From Actinernus sp. WN-2022 (taxonomy: Eukaryota > Cnidaria > Anthozoa > Actiniaria > Actinernidae), in the NCBI GenBank assembly GCA_030867875.1, contig JAOWCC010001589.1, forward strand, positions 74,981,537-75,045,536: 64,000 bases of DNA, given 5' to 3'. A program made the position numbers and the translations under genes. The notes below the pieces were generated by a model. It was not told the DNA's origin. It did not search any database and worked only from the letters and a program-made list of their open reading frames with translations. Position 1 is the stretch's first letter. The number at the start of each line of letters is the position of its first letter. Positions 1 to 12,041 of this stretch are shown here, one piece after another.

Positions 1-554
1 GTCAGTATTAAATGGAAGTTAAACAGGAAAGAGCCCAGGGGAAATAGAGAAAGCCGAGAAAAGCTTCAGGGAAAAGAAACTTCTGCAGCGCACTCAACGG
101 CACAATTTCCCTTCACTTTGTTGAGTGAGAACTTTGAGAAAGGCTTTAAAAAAGTCAAAGTGGAGCTCTTGCAAATCTTCAAATTGTACGGCTGGGTCTA
201 TCAAAGTTATGCAACATATCAATTATAGCCTTTTGGCCAATTGTCCCTATTTCGTTTCGAAACGTTCTTGGCTTTCATTTGTGTTTTCGTGTATTTATTT
301 CACTAGCTCCGTTCCAGTTAATTTTACTTCACTGCCGGTATAAGAATTTGCACTTGTTTTAATACAAAGCCTCTGATCAAAAAAAAATTATCCGCCGTTC
401 CTTCAAGCCATCGAGCCGTTAAGCCTCAAATTACACCACCGTGTGTAGAATATCTTTACCTAGAAGCCTATATATGCATACATGGCGGCCGAAAACGTAC
501 ATTATAAATAAAGCTGTTTTTCCCAGCAATGTTATTAGCATTCACTTAAAAACA
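1..554. other. No gene recognised
   Basis: AT-rich sequence with only short open frames lacking recognisable motifs. Nothing here supports a gene or a named repeat. It ends at the target-site duplication of the foldback element that follows. Confidence 0.5.
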
Positions 555-764
555 CTTTAGTACGGTGGCTCGGTCAGGTTACCACGTTACCACGATAGAG
601 CCTATCGTGGTAACGTGGTTTTGAACGAAATTCAAAACCACGTTACCACGTTACCACGTTAGGAACCTAACGTGGTAACGTGGTTTTGAACGAAATTCAA
701 AACCACGTTACCACGTTAGGAAAGTCCTCATGGAACTGGGCGTCGAAGCACATGGTTGACAAAA

Positions 765-944
765 ATGACTGATATAATGGCAAAGCCTCATCTTTTCGTT
801 AGTTTTCTTTTTGTTTTATGGTTTCCGTTGAGCAGTAGTCAACAGGGAATCCCGATTCCACCAGATTTTCCGATATCAACGCATTTGAACGGGTTAGCAT
901 GTTATATACTGCTGTGTTTATTTCAAAGATCCCTCAACGATTGA
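765..944 (+). CDS. Signal-peptide-like short ORF inside the foldback element
   Basis: An open frame with ATG codons at 765 and 777. From the second ATG the product starts MAKPHLFVSFLFVLWF, a short basic start followed by a strongly hydrophobic stretch and a small-residue region that would suit signal-peptidase cleavage. A proline-rich segment (QQGIPIPPDFPIS) follows. The frame stops at 944, and the sequence after about 890 looks non-coding, so a splice donor near there is possible but not clear. It may be a host first exon captured by the element, or a chance ORF. No family was recognised. Confidence 0.3.
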   Translation: MTDIMAKPHLFVSFLFVLWFPLSSSQQGIPIPPDFPISTHLNGLACYILLCLFQRSLND

Positions 945-1174
945 GACATTTTAAATTTTAATCAGTTGTCAGTGGCAGTGGTAAGCTTATATATATATGA
1001 TAAAAACAATTACATTTATAGGAGGGTCTTTTTGTATTGTAGTGCAGGACGTCATACGTGAATATTTCACTGCAGGCTACCCATATACGCTTATATTATC
1101 TCTGTTGCTCACATATCATGCAGTCAGGATGAGGTTAGTCTTGTAAAATTTAAAGTTGGCTTGTTGAGATTTAC

Positions 1175-1246
1175 CTCATCTTCAAACAGATGAAAATCTC
1201 CGAGAAAATCTCCGCTCGATTCACTGCCTTCCTTACACTCCGCCAT
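1175..1246 (-). CDS. Exon-like 24-codon ORF with splice donor inside the foldback element
   Basis: On the minus strand an ATG at 1246 opens 24 codons (MAECKEGSESSGDF then LGDFHLFEDE) ending exactly at GAG|GTAAAT, a good donor match, in phase 0. It lies just inside the right inverted arm of the 561-1457 element. The acidic, serine-rich composition looks more like protein than random sequence. It could be a captured host first exon. The partner exon is not visible and the function is unknown. Confidence 0.3.
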
Positions 1247-1877
1247 TTTGTTAACCATGTGCTTCGAGGCCCAGTTCCACGCGGACTTACCTAACGTGGT
1301 AACGTGGTTTTGAATTTCGTTCAAAACCACGTTACCACGTTAGGTTCCTAACGTGGTAACGTGGTAACGTGGTTTTGAATTTCGTTCAAAACCACGTTAC
1401 CACGATAGGCTCTATCGTGGTAACGTGGTAACGTGGTAACCTGACCGGGCCACCGTACTTTAGATATCACTTTTAACGTTAAATCAAGTCTAACATTTCA
1501 AGTTGGCAGGAATATATGGGTTTCCGTGACATTTAGGAAACACGCTGAGCTGGGCTGTTACAAAATTCAAAATACTCTAACCAGTCAATAACGATTCACG
1601 GTATCGACTTAAAATTTTAAAAGAACACTTAGTATACCGATACCTAAATCATATTAAAAGAATAGGGTTATAGATCATTTAGTTTATATTTTATAATTTT
1701 GATGACGTCACCTGCACACGATCTATATTATTATTATTTATTATGTGGACGATAGTGTTTTACTGAGAAATAAACCACTCATATAACTCATACGAAACTA
1801 CATCCGCGTACTGAGTGGCGTATTTTCCATATCCTCACTAGTGAAAATATCGATGACGTCACGAACAGAAAATCAAA

Positions 1878-2006
1878 TTACACGGTGGTTTGAAAATATG
1901 AAGTTTATCCTCTCGAGTACAAAACATTTCACTCGTTCGCTGCGCTCACTCGTGAAATGTTTTCGACTCTCGAGGATAAACTTCATATCTTCAAACCACC
2001 GTGTAA
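1878..2006. repeat. Hairpin MITE
   Basis: An imperfect palindrome. The left arm, starting TTACACGGTGGTTTGAA at 1878, pairs with the right arm ending TTCAAACCACCGTGTAA at 2006, and an inner stem surrounds AAACATTTCACTCGTTCGC. No coding capacity. Flanking sequence at 1740-1870 with GATGACGTCA motifs may be part of a larger old element. Confidence 0.7.
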
Positions 2007-2694
2007 TATCCTCTATATAATACATTATTATTATTATTGTTAAACATTGTAGCTATACATTGTAATATTTATTTTGGCTGATATTGCAGTAACTGTAACT
2101 ACAATGCTGAGCGGACGAAGGACGTTAGATTAATAACTGTTTGAACTTAGTTAACCTTTCCATGGGATTCTCGTGTTAAATGATCAAACTGAACGAATAC
2201 ATGAAAATAATTAATTCTAATATCACGGGGAATTCTAATTGGTAATTGGTTATTTACGCACGAGTTGTGAACAAAAGACACAGTCCGATAATTTGAATTT
2301 TTTTTATTAGCAACTTTAGTCACACATGTTGTGAGAAGCCAACATTATCACTGAAACCAGCTTGTCACTTACGGCGTCAGACCTTGTGCTAGTGGATTTG
2401 ATCACGAACCCTTTCATGCAGTAAATAAGAAACATGCACGATCAATTGTAGCTGGTACATAATATAATAATTCAACGTTTTCTTAGTCCAAAGTTTGTTT
2501 CAGATAATGCTTTTATGGTCGAGTACAGCCATATATTTCGGCTCTCATGGAGATATGGTTGTGCCACGCTTTGACAATAAACCTGATGTACCGAGCTTGG
2601 ATCTTCTCTTGTAGTTTGTGGATGACTACGGTGTCCCTGTCAGTATTCCCAGATAATTCCTGGTTATATAAAAAAAAAATCAGCTCTTAAAATT

Positions 2695-2850
2695 ATTTAG
2701 ACTAGATATACATACATACACATGCATACATACACTTTATTTATCCTCGAATTTACAGAGTAGCTGAAATAAGCTAATATCTTCGAGAAATGATAGCAGG
2801 AACACTAGTTCCGGGACGTAGTCTTTACATAGAGAAAAGAGTAAAACCAT
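2695..2850 (-). repeat. Probable LINE 3' end with tetranucleotide tail
   Basis: CATA repeats at about 2700-2735 abut ACTTTATTTATCCTCG, resembling on the minus strand the A/T-rich 3' end plus short tandem tail of other LINEs here. It lies in intron 2 of pseudogene copy A. No coding sequence remains. Confidence 0.4.
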
Positions 2851-3045
2851 AAAATACCAACGAGGTTATCGGAAACCCAAAACTTACAGACATTTTATAC
2901 ACGTACACCGACTGTTTTATTTCTAGTTTTCTAATGAGTGGTATTTTAAATCTGAACTGCTACTCGGGCTTAAAGGGTCTATGTCATGGTGTGCGCATTG
3001 CATGTCGGGAGTCAATGTTCGAATGGTGGCTGTTAATCCACCTTA

Positions 3046-3278
3046 CCGAAAAAGATGGCGGCTGTACCGCATTTGACCACAATTCTTTGCGAACCTAACA
3101 CTGTCAAAATAATACGTAGAAATCATCTATTCTCTTCAATAATAACAGTGGATTGGCAACATCATTTGTACTTGCTTGATTTTAAGATTTAAAACACTCT
3201 ACCGCAATTTTATAACGGATTTAATGTTTTTCGCGCGCAAAGTATTGTGGGTAAAAGTACAGCCGCCATCTTTATCGG
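3046..3278. mobile_element. TA-flanked TIR MITE
   Basis: Inverted termini of about 45 bp: the left end CCGAAAAAGATGGCGGCTGT pairs with the right end ACAGCCGCCATCTTTATCGG. TA lies on both sides (3044-3045 and 3079-3080 in the 3200s line, that is 3279-3280), consistent with a Tc1/mariner-type target. The element is 233 bp without coding sequence and lies in intron 2 of copy A. Confidence 0.7.
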
Positions 3279-6009
3279 TACCGTAGCCATGGATTGGCTA
3301 AAAACAATTAAAGTCCCCTCCCTCTATGCTTTGCTTGATTGAAATGATACGCATTGTTAGTCATTTTGTTTTGACTTTACCATTCTATATGTGCCCGAAG
3401 TTCGTCAGTTCATATGAAAATCGTTGAAAATAACTCTGTCTGGCGCGGACTATGAATATAAAGTCCTCTCGCCGTGACCTCAAATGCAAACGTAGAAACC
3501 ATTCAATTAAGCCTGCCAAGATGAGAAGAGTGAGGATGACTTACTAGGTTGAACTTATTATTGCTCTCAATTAAGCGACATGTCAAGTACCTCAGCCATT
3601 GAACTCAAAACATTACATTTTGTTACATTTGCGGAGGAGCCGTTAAAAAGAGATGTTATTCTGATAAACCATGGATCGTAAAAAGACCGGATTGGAAACT
3701 ACAGATCACGTGGGGTGTTTCCGGTTTGCTGATTGGCTGATACTCTACTTCAACATGACTCGATCATAGTGGAAATTCGTGACGTGTAGAGTGGCGTAGG
3801 TAAAGGTTTTTCGCTGTTTCTTTGCCTTTACTTCTGTTCTTTTGGTCGTGTTTAGCGCTCTTCTCAATTTTAAGTAATAATGTTTTATTTTTCCGTTGTT
3901 TTACGACGATTCCAACCCGCCTAAGCTACATGTGAAACTTCAAGGTAAGCCCATCTTGTTGTTGTTTACTTTCATTTTATTTCGTTTCGAAGACATTTTG
4001 CAAAATATTGCAAATATATCTCCAAACCATACGTTTACCGCGGAAGGACTGGGTCGAGTGTCGAAAGAGTCCTCTTAAATCGCCCTAATTAACTAATTTT
4101 TTCCAACATTAAATAAGTGTTAAGATTTGTAAGATTCAGTAATACAACCAGACATCGATATGTGTACCTATCATCAGATTTCACCAACATGCTTAATAGG
4201 TATGCGCATTGCGAAACAAAGGAATCACAGCAAGCCTGGTTTTGACTAGCAACACAAGCATTAGAACATACAACATACAAAGACGCAGTAATGCATTGTT
4301 TTTGTCTCACACGCCTCTACATATGTTGCTTGTGCTTAACCATGCTTTATTATACAAGTGACTCCACCCTACCCCACTCCCCGAGATCCTATCGATGTAC
4401 TAGCTATTCTATTACCTTATCGACACCTCCATACTGATAGCTCATCCAGCTGCCACCATCTTTACTGTAATCTAAGGAATATCTCGTCACCCACTGGTTA
4501 CAAACGCAATAGTTTCTGCCCTGTGTAGCCACCTTAGTAACCAACATCTCACGCCCCAAGTCAATCTGTAGGACCAATGCTGAGTTGTCGACTTGACCAC
4601 GAGCCTGTGTTTCCCGATCTATAGCGATTGTGAAGACGTGCGCGCCACGGCTCATGCGCAACTCCCCAGGCAGAGGATGCAGTAATTTGAGAGTTGGTTA
4701 TTCGCCCATCTTGTATTCCAAGTGCAAAACTACAATCTGATGAGTATCAATATTCAATATTCGTTTAACGTTTGTCATTTATCCCTCTTAAAAATAGACG
4801 TTTCTCAGAGGTAACACCATCGAAAGAAAAGTTCATGAGTTTTCGAGCATGTTTGCTACAAGTGGAATGCAAATTAAATACAGTGTTGTAATTACGGCCT
4901 TCAGTGAAGTCCTTACATCCATGCGCAAGCGCAGCAACGAGTTATTGGCATAGGTGAAATGGTGTCCCCTACTCACTCGTTGGCTAACTATGGTGTAAAC
5001 ATTCCTAAAATTACGGGTTTTAACACACCAGAATGCCTTGGAAGAAACTTGTTTTTCTTTCGAGTTGGAACCCAAACTAATAAGTTCTCTGAACTCGCTA
5101 AATAGAACATTTATAGTAAAATTAACATCATACGTAACTCAAAATCTGCTAATCTTTATTGCTTCAGTATATTAATACATCAGTCCATTGTAGGATTGTT
5201 TTGAAATGGATATATAATAATCTGATATTTAGCTAGAATTTCACGAAATAAACATTCCGTGCGGCATTCAGCACTTCGTAGGTGGGAGTGTCAAGACGTA
5301 AAAAAACCTTAGGGACCGATTATTAATATGAAGAAGGTACAGGAGGAGAAATGATTTTTTGTCAGAACATTTTCCAGGCCCCCTACTTGAATAAAAATTT
5401 TGAAAAATTGAAAAACTTTGAAAAATTCCTTTTCCTTAATTGTTTTTTTAAACCCCCCTCACAATACAGCCAAACAGAATCAGGAAAGTCACTTGTTTGG
5501 AACGTTCGGATTGTGTGACCACAAAGCATGTGACCATTCTGAGATTCAACGGTAGTGCAAAGGTTTGCATTTGACAGTCGCCAAAGCAACACACAATTAA
5601 CGAATGTAGCCACCGCTTTCATCGCTAGAATTATAACATCACGGATTGACCTTAAAGAAAACAAAATATAGCATGGGGACCTAGCATGGCTGCGCGGAGA
5701 TAGGGTTTTTATCTTCGAGTGATGAATGTCGTAATAGTCGTACACGAGCGAGACCAGAGACCAAGTATTATGACTAATTCACCACCGGAATATAAAACTG
5801 TATCTCTAAGCTGCCATGTAAGATCTTTATTATTCACCAAGCTATTAATTACCAGGTTTCACGCATGACTCACAATGTCGTCATATTTTTCTGAAGTGTA
5901 AATTACGTCCCAATGTTACACAATGCAATGTTATGTGAAATTTCTTGCAAGGCCGCAACGTCCGTTTTATTGTGGGTAAAAGTACATGCAACCATATTTT
6001 TTATATGTC

Positions 6010-6110
6010 ACCCCTTAACCAATACAATACAATACAATAGGCTTTATTTTACGAGGGTAAACACTTGACAGTAAGAAACTGATAACTTCGTGGCCCTCAA
6101 AAGAAAAGAA
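6010..6110 (-). repeat. Probable LINE 3' end with pentanucleotide tail
   Basis: CAATA repeats at about 6020-6040 are followed by GGCTTTATTTTACGAGGG. Read on the minus strand this is an AATAAA-containing 3' end with a short tandem tail, like the other LINE tails in the window. Confidence 0.4.
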
Positions 6111-6202
6111 AAAAAATATTATTTTTTTAATTCCAATAAATCCTATTAATATCTAAATAATAACTTATATATTTGTGAATATAATGCTAAAAATCTATTT
6201 AC

Positions 6203-7190
6203 TCGGGCCAGGCCTTACGCTCTCACAAGCTGAAGACAGCAGAGCTGCATATCCAGTACTCTAGCCCAGTCCAGAAAATGCGGGCACTTCCTTGACATTT
6301 CTGCTTTCCATTCTTGGAATGACTTAGCCGGTTTATTCTCTTCAACGTTAGCAGTATATTCATCGTATCCTTTACTCATCAGTATGTACAGACTTGCTGC
6401 ATTACTTGATGCGCCCGTCGTGTTCGGGTTCGATGACTTGCCGTCAGGAACGAATCAGCCACGCCTTGAGTCGCCACTCCTGCACTGCAAATCGCCTCTG
6501 CCCACCCGCTGCCGCTCAACCACTTGCCGAGCACTTTGAAGGCCGTCATTTCTATGTGAAGTCCACCTAGAATGACGACAAATTGATCTTCATTATACAT
6601 ATCACCGAGCGTCCACTGAATTTGTTTGGCCAGGGCAAACAGCGGCTGGTCTACAGCAATAACTGGAATTTGGGAGGGATTGACGTGATGTACAGCAGAT
6701 TTGATCACTTTCATAGAATGCGCTATCATAGCCAACGAATGAGAGTTCTCAATATTATAAACATCGGTAGCAGTGAAATTATGGCAGGCTCGTGACATGA
6801 CAACGAGGATTGTGAGGCGCGGTATGCCGCCCAAGATACAGCATCGGCTTTATCAAGTTCTTCCTTAGAGAGAAGTTCCTTGGTATTCTCTAGCCAGTCT
6901 TGTTCATGATCGGTTTCATTACTGGATGTCACTTGAGGATGAGATGTCAACTGTCCAGTGACTTCTGGAACACGAAGCTCACTTGAGAGTAGGGCCACGG
7001 GTGGTACTTCACTGTATAACGTGATGGTAGTTGGGCTATCTTCGCATTCTTGGAGATGGAACTTTTTGTTGGGTCAAATATGTCAATGGCTCTTTCAATC
7101 CCAGGTTGGATGCTGGACTAGCGAAATTGCGGTGCCGTGGAATGAGTCATGCGAGCTGGTTGAGCTGGGGTTGTGGTCTATATTATCATA
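6203..7190 (-). pseudogene. Frameshifted copy of a multi-copy gene family of unknown function
   Basis: Read on the minus strand, segments in alternating frames join into one plausible protein: YDNIDHNPSSTSSHDSFHGT, then IERAIDIFDPTKSS, then VTSSNETDHEQDW..LSKEELDKADAVSWAAY, then IENSHSLAMIAHSMKVI, then IPVIAVDQPLFALAKQIQW, then DQFVVILGGLHIEM, then SLYILMSKGYDEY and FQEWKAEMSRKCPHFLDW. At least three frame changes (near 7090-7010, 6755 and 6400) show it is dead. I remember similar DQPL..K..QW / GGLHIEM proteins as a repeated, uncharacterised family in cnidarian genomes, but cannot name a domain. The 5' end is lost near 7190. Confidence 0.55.
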
Positions 7191-7194
7191 GGGC

Positions 7195-8820
7195 TAGATT
7201 TTAGGATTTCAACCATGTAATACAAACATTAGTGACTGTTTATATTATGATGTCATGCTGGATATCGATGACGTCACAGTTTTTGTAACATTTTTATGAC
7301 TGTAAGAAGTTTGAGACAAAAATCTGATTTAACTAATTCCTAGTTAACTCCCGAAATCCGAGGGTCGAGGGGGGTGTTTCTTTCCCATTAAAAGCAGGTT
7401 TTGCAACATGGACGACCGCCCAAATGTTCTATTAAATGCCCTATGTGAATTGTTTTCTCAAAATAACAAGATTATGACGTAATGAAATTACAAAAACATA
7501 TATTTTAGATATTATTATTGGTATGTATTTTAAAGAGTCTTCGCACTCCAAAGCGTTTCGTGGATAACTCAACGATGCGTATATAACTATGTATGTGTAT
7601 GGTACATGTGTGAGGTAAGATATGGGAACATTTGCACTGCATTGAGTCTTCTTCAGCTAGATAGTTTTATCAGCGGACAATCGTTTATTTTTTAACTTGA
7701 AAACTAATGTCTCTTCATAGACGCGCAACACAGAGAAATTAAATAGTAGAACGTATTTCTTTGGAAACATCTTTGAACTGATCGTTGAGTTGATTTATGG
7801 TTCAGTTCCCCTTTAAGAAAAATTAGTATTGTCAAATATTTTGAAGCCAAGAGAAAAAGATCACTGAATTTTAACGAACACTAGCCTGCGAAACAGGCCC
7901 TCGGTGTTATTTCAACGCAAAGGAAGTGATAAAATGATTTGGCCGCGTGAAAATGGAAAAAGGAGACTGGCACGAAAGAGAAGAAGGAGGGCCTGCAGCC
8001 ATCCCTTAATATACATTTTCATTTCCCGTCCAGATTCTTTACGGGAAATACTGATTGGTCAATTAGCTGTCATCGCTGTCATGTGTCACGAAATGTCGCA
8101 CATTCCTCCTGCAAACTGACTGAAATGGCGGCGACAAGAGAGAAGTGATCGAGCGGTTGAGCGTTAATCCAGGAAAGTATTTAGAAGAACAAAGCAGGCA
8201 GTGAATAGTCTACATTTGTACTTTCTAGGCGAGATATTTTGGCGGTTTTACCAACAGGTAAAAGCCTTATTTTCCAACTGTTTGCCGTGGAAGTCGAGTT
8301 AGACAGGACGGAGCGCTTCGGCATTGTCCTATTTGCAAAGCACTGTGAAGGATCAGTTAATCGAATATAAATACACTGGGACTTAAAAGCCATCTCCCTC
8401 TACGATCTAGACGTAGAATTGAAGGAAATTACGGAGTTCCCTAAAGCAATTTTCGCTTCTGCTGTCAGAGGCTGTTCGAGTGTTCCGAGTCGAATAAATG
8501 AACTGATTAAGGCAAATCTGAACGGGGACTGAGCGACTTTATAGAGGCCGTGGTCGTGAATAAATCCCTCACTGTAGAGACTTGGACAGGAGAAATAAAG
8601 GTAATAACAATGAACTGTGCAATGTTTTGCTACATATCTTAGAATACCGACAAAGTTACGAACACACAAAGTTTGATTGACATGTTTAATAATCATGTTA
8701 ATCCATGCGGAAAAGGGGCAGAATTCAAATTTTAGTAAGATGGCGGAGGCGCTTATTCGCTCGGATCGGTATCAGAACTCGCTCCGCTCGTATCGGAAAA
8801 GCGCCAGTTCTGCAGCCTAA
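7195..8820. other. No gene recognised
   Basis: AT-rich sequence with scattered short open frames on both strands. Segments such as that near 7900-8120 and the palindromic GCTCGGATCGG..CGCTCCGCTCG stretch near 8755-8805 look repeat-like but have no defined ends. Nothing supports a gene. Confidence 0.4.
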
Positions 8821-8825
8821 ACGAA

Positions 8826-8900
8826 CCCTGAAATAACAATAGCGGCTGAACATGATCAAAGTGAGGACCTGGTTAACCACGGATCGAATTGGAATTTACG
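8826..8900 (-). repeat. Fragment of SINE family 2 (3' body)
   Basis: Similar to the 3' half of the SINE at 27262-27500: both contain AGCGGCTGA, ATCAAAGT.AGGACC.GG and GATCGAATTGGAATTTA in the same order and orientation. The tRNA-like head is absent. Confidence 0.5.
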
Positions 8901-8930
8901 TATCATGTAAACACAGAAACTGTGTTAATA

Positions 8931-9277
8931 GACCAATCCAAGGTCGCTATTTCCATACTTACCATATCTACTTAAATTAGTGATAGTACCGATACTGCTA
9001 AAAAGAGCACCTCAACATTAGTCAAAATCCCAAATTTGAGGTTATATATCTTGTATGAAAGCAAAGATTATACGGTCCCGCAAATTAAGACAATTTTACA
9101 GACATTACAAACGTCTGTAAACATAGCGCACTTTACTCGACTATATATTGGCTTCTGGGTGAGGAATAACTCTCAAATTTGGGATGATTTCGACTAATTT
9201 TGAGGTGCTCTTTTCAGCAGTATCGGTGCTATCGCTAATTTAGGTGGATATTGTAATGGCAACCTTGGTTTGGTATT
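8931..9277. mobile_element. MITE with about 110-bp inverted termini
   Basis: The left arm (8931-9042: GACCAATCCAAGG, TAGTACCGATACTGCT, AAGAGCACCTCAA) is repeated inverted at about 9165-9277 (TTGAGGTGCTCTT, AGCAGTATCGGTGCTA, CAACCTTGGTTTGG). No coding sequence. A Tourist-like or foldback classification cannot be decided from the ends. Confidence 0.65.
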
Positions 9278-9279
9278 CA

Positions 9280-10930
9280 TTTTCGTATAGAATTGAACTA
9301 AATCAGTGACATACTGTGCGGCGTTATATTCAAGCGAAAGCGTTCACCTGGCCATGCAATTTCTACTGACTCGCAAAACAACATTTAATGTTGACCAGTT
9401 CCATGGAAAAAGCGCCATAATTTTTTTTAGATTGAGCACCATGCAAAAAAATATATGTATTTTCATTAAACTTAAATCTAAAAACACATTAGGTGAAGAA
9501 ACAATAACGTTGCCCTAATTTGTTTTATGATTATTAATCACGTTTAATTTATATGCGACCCTACGATTTTAACTGCTGAAACATGTTTTGAGTGCAATAG
9601 CAACCATCTGCATACACATTAGTTCAGTTTATCCAACTACATCCAGTTTTTTTTATACATACATAAACCAGATATATATACATCTACCAAATAAATATAT
9701 ACAATTGTACACCCCCATATATACAAGTATACCAATAAGCTGCAGGCATCACGGTAAATAGTTAACAATCTTGCCGTAAAAAAGGAAGGCAAAAACATCA
9801 TAATCAACAATTATATTAGTGATTCACGACGGTTTTCACGTTTTAGTCTTGTATACATGACATGTTGATTTTATTCTATGTGATAATAAATGCTTGGCGT
9901 CTTCGTGGTCATCTTGCATTTTGTATTATAAATGCCAGTTTTAATGATGTCCCATCTTAAATATAGTAAAGCGCCAGAAAATATTGCTATAATACATGTG
10001 GGTTCTGAAAATTCTGCGAAATTGCTCGTCTACCAGTGCAATAAATCGAATTTGCGTTCGTGGCTTCTTATAGATCTTCAATTTGTTGTTGCATTGACGC
10101 ATCGATGCTTTGAACTTATATTCCCTCAGCTTAACTGCAGAATACTGTGTCACTTCAAAAGATCACTTAACTTGAAAATGTGCAAAATTTTCCATTATAG
10201 CTCAGGTGTATTTAGGACCCGTTCTATGAATGATTTGTGGTTGGACATGGTTAGGTTTTTTTTCCATTTTAGAAGGTTTGTATAGGAGGATTTGAGAAAA
10301 TGCATTAATAATTAACCAAGTGGCAGGTTATTCTGTAGTTTCTCCAGTTCCGTTTTTCATCAGTGATATAGAAAATGTTATTTTCATGAGAGTTCTTACC
10401 TCATACAAAAGCGACACCTATGATCATGCCATTAGTAGAAAAACCGAACCAAATCCACTTTAAGTAAGCATGGCCTCATTTCTTGTATGTGGTTTTCTTC
10501 ACATTATATACCATCATTAAACATTGATGCCTTGTTTTTCATCGACAAGGACCCTGATGAAGCCGACAGTATGCGAAGTTAATTTTATGGGACTGGCCGG
10601 ACTACACATTAAAAATGCACAGAAATAAAACGTCAATGTTTAGTCAAGTGCCGTGGGAATCAGTAACGCACATGCAGAAAACACTGGAGGCTATAATTAG
10701 TATTCAAAGCAATTTAGTGGAGGTCATTGCTAATTATTAGTAAACTAATATAAATTTTCATTAGTTAAGGTTTAAAGGCAGGATTGGGTTAAAGCGCTTG
10801 CATGATGAATGTGTCCTAATGTGAGTACCATCTGAGCGCTTGTTGGGAATTAATAAGTTGTCTTTATTCGTCCGCTTGGGAGTCCTGTCGCTTTAAATGC
10901 GCTAGAAATACGTTGAAAGTGCCTTTTTTT
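9280..10930. other. No gene recognised; possible relic of the duplicated flank near 10.4 kb
   Basis: AT-rich with short ORFs on both strands that look fortuitous. At 10391-10435 the sequence resembles the conserved minus-strand donor block seen at 29245 and 46093 (AGNTCTTACCT followed by a CGACACCT-like stretch). It may be a third relic of that duplicated unit, but the match covers only about 40 bp. Confidence 0.3.
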
Positions 10931-10934
10931 CTTA

Positions 10935-11060
10935 TTAATATCGATTATATATTAAGTGAATAGATGAATAGTAAATTATTTCTTGATTTGAATGCTGCAT
11001 CTTCGAGTTATAACATTTTATATTTGGATTATGGTAATTATGTCATCTGACCAGTATGGT
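10935..11060. repeat. Partial copy of the 61.8 kb TIR element
   Basis: The stretch TTAAGTGAATAGATGAATAG, TTATTTCTTGATTTGAATG and GAGTTATAACATTTTATATT follows the arm of the TIR element at 61786-62125 in the same order. Only one arm is recognisable. Confidence 0.45.
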
Positions 11061-11084
11061 TTTCTGTAATAAAAATGATAATTT

Positions 11085-11765
11085 ATTAACTTATACCGCG
11101 CAAATTCAACATGCGTTTTCAAATGCGCCTTACAGAAAAAAGATATATACGTCAATAAATACGTTATCAAATAACTAACTAATCAAACCTTAACACTATT
11201 AAAACATATCCTGCATCAGTGAAAGGCTTCTTTAAAAAGATGAGTCTTAAGTTAAGAACTTAATTTCTTAAAAACTACAATGGATTCAGTACACCTAAGA
11301 TCTAATGGAAGTTTATGCCATATAGGTTCGTAGCAGCGGCAACAAAGGCCCTGTCACCGAGAGTAGCCAGAGTCTTTACAGAGGGAGGTGTCAAATAGAG
11401 TCCATTGGTCGATCTAAGACTATCATTAGATTTTACTTTAACAGAAATGAGATCGCTAATATACGAGGGAGCGAGTATGAGAAAACCTAGGCACCCGACA
11501 GATTAATCTAGCAGCGGCATTTTGCACTCGTTGCAGTTTACACAATTGTGACTTTGGTAGTCCATAAAGTAATGCGTTACAATAATCTAAGCGATTTGTG
11601 ACAAAATAATGAATGAGAGTCTCTATGGAATCACGACTGATATATTTTCGAATCCGGGAGATATTGTATAAGTCATAATAAGCTGCTTTGCAAATCTTAG
11701 AGACATGAGCAGACATAGATAAATTGCTATCAAACCATGAGCCAAGATAACTCTGAATGCTGCAA
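11085..11765 (-). pseudogene. 5'-truncated L2/CR1-like LINE, reverse transcriptase C-terminus and 3' UTR
   Basis: On the minus strand, sequence from about 11760 reads YLGSWFDSNLSMSAHVSKIC, KAAYYDLYNISRIRKYIS, FVTNRLDYCNALLYGLP and LQRVQNAAARLI. This is the conserved post-RT thumb region of L2/CR1-type LINEs. The frame then breaks; further family-like pieces (LATLGDRAF.AAA.NL, PLDLRCTESI.VFKK) appear to about 11270. The 3' end at 11136-11085 (GCGCATTTGAA ... GAATTTGCGC ... TATAA) is shared with SINE family 1. It is truncated and dead. Confidence 0.75.
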
Positions 11766-12041
11766 TCTGATTGGTTGCTCAGCGGGCAAGATTTTCAGTT
11801 TTATCTTGCCCGCTCAGGATTCTCCAAATTCGCTCACAACTCTTCGTAAACAAATAGCGATAAAACCCATACGTTTTGAAAGAAACTAAACAATTTGTGA
11901 CATGAAGGCAAATACTATGTAATTGCTGCGAACGCAGCTAGCAGCAACCTATTTCGAACGTCTTTGATGTGCCGATACCGAAGTTCATGTGAATTCTTTT
12001 GGGTTCCTCGACCTACATTGTTCCTCGTTATCATTTCATCG

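Larger units (their letters stand above)
561..1457. mobile_element. Foldback-type inverted-repeat element with CTTTAG target duplication
   Basis: About 200 bp of sequence at 561-768 is repeated in inverted orientation at 1243-1457, and the element is bounded by CTTTAG at 555-560 and 1458-1463, a convincing 6-bp target-site duplication. The termini begin TACGGTGGC. Each arm is itself built from shorter palindromes made of ACGTGGTAACGTGGTTTTGAA-like units separated by TTCGTTCAAAAC. No transposase is present, so it is non-autonomous. The roughly 475-bp middle carries two exon-like stretches on opposite strands, listed separately. Confidence 0.85.
2513..5622 (-). pseudogene. Copy A: decayed PAN/apple + F5/8 type C (discoidin) gene
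   Basis: Three pieces match the exons of intact copies B and C. Exon 1 (5622-5485) encodes a signal peptide beginning MKAVATFVNC and the start of the PAN/apple domain (VESQNGHMLCGHTIRTF), then homology stops, so most of that domain is lost. Exon 2 (4736-4416) encodes the first two thirds of the discoidin domain (ALGIQDGRITNSQITASS; LQIDLGREMLVTKVATQGR) but is 321 nt against 326 in copy C; the 5-nt deficit shifts the frame after GSWS. Exon 3 (2659-2513) is open, 147 nt as in B and C, ending AEIYGCTRP. Splice sites at exons 2 and 3 are still canonical. This is the most degraded of the three tandem paralogues. Confidence 0.85.

Noticed and set aside
3880..4078. Exon-like stretch with strong donor CAAG|GTAAGC near 3943
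   Set aside because: The frame leading into the donor has no ATG and no acceptor; the nearby ATG at 3880 runs into a stop.
9932..10285. 117-codon plus-strand frame
   Set aside because: Opposite strand is also open for 70 codons, composition is typical of the AT-rich background, and no motif or splice site supports it.
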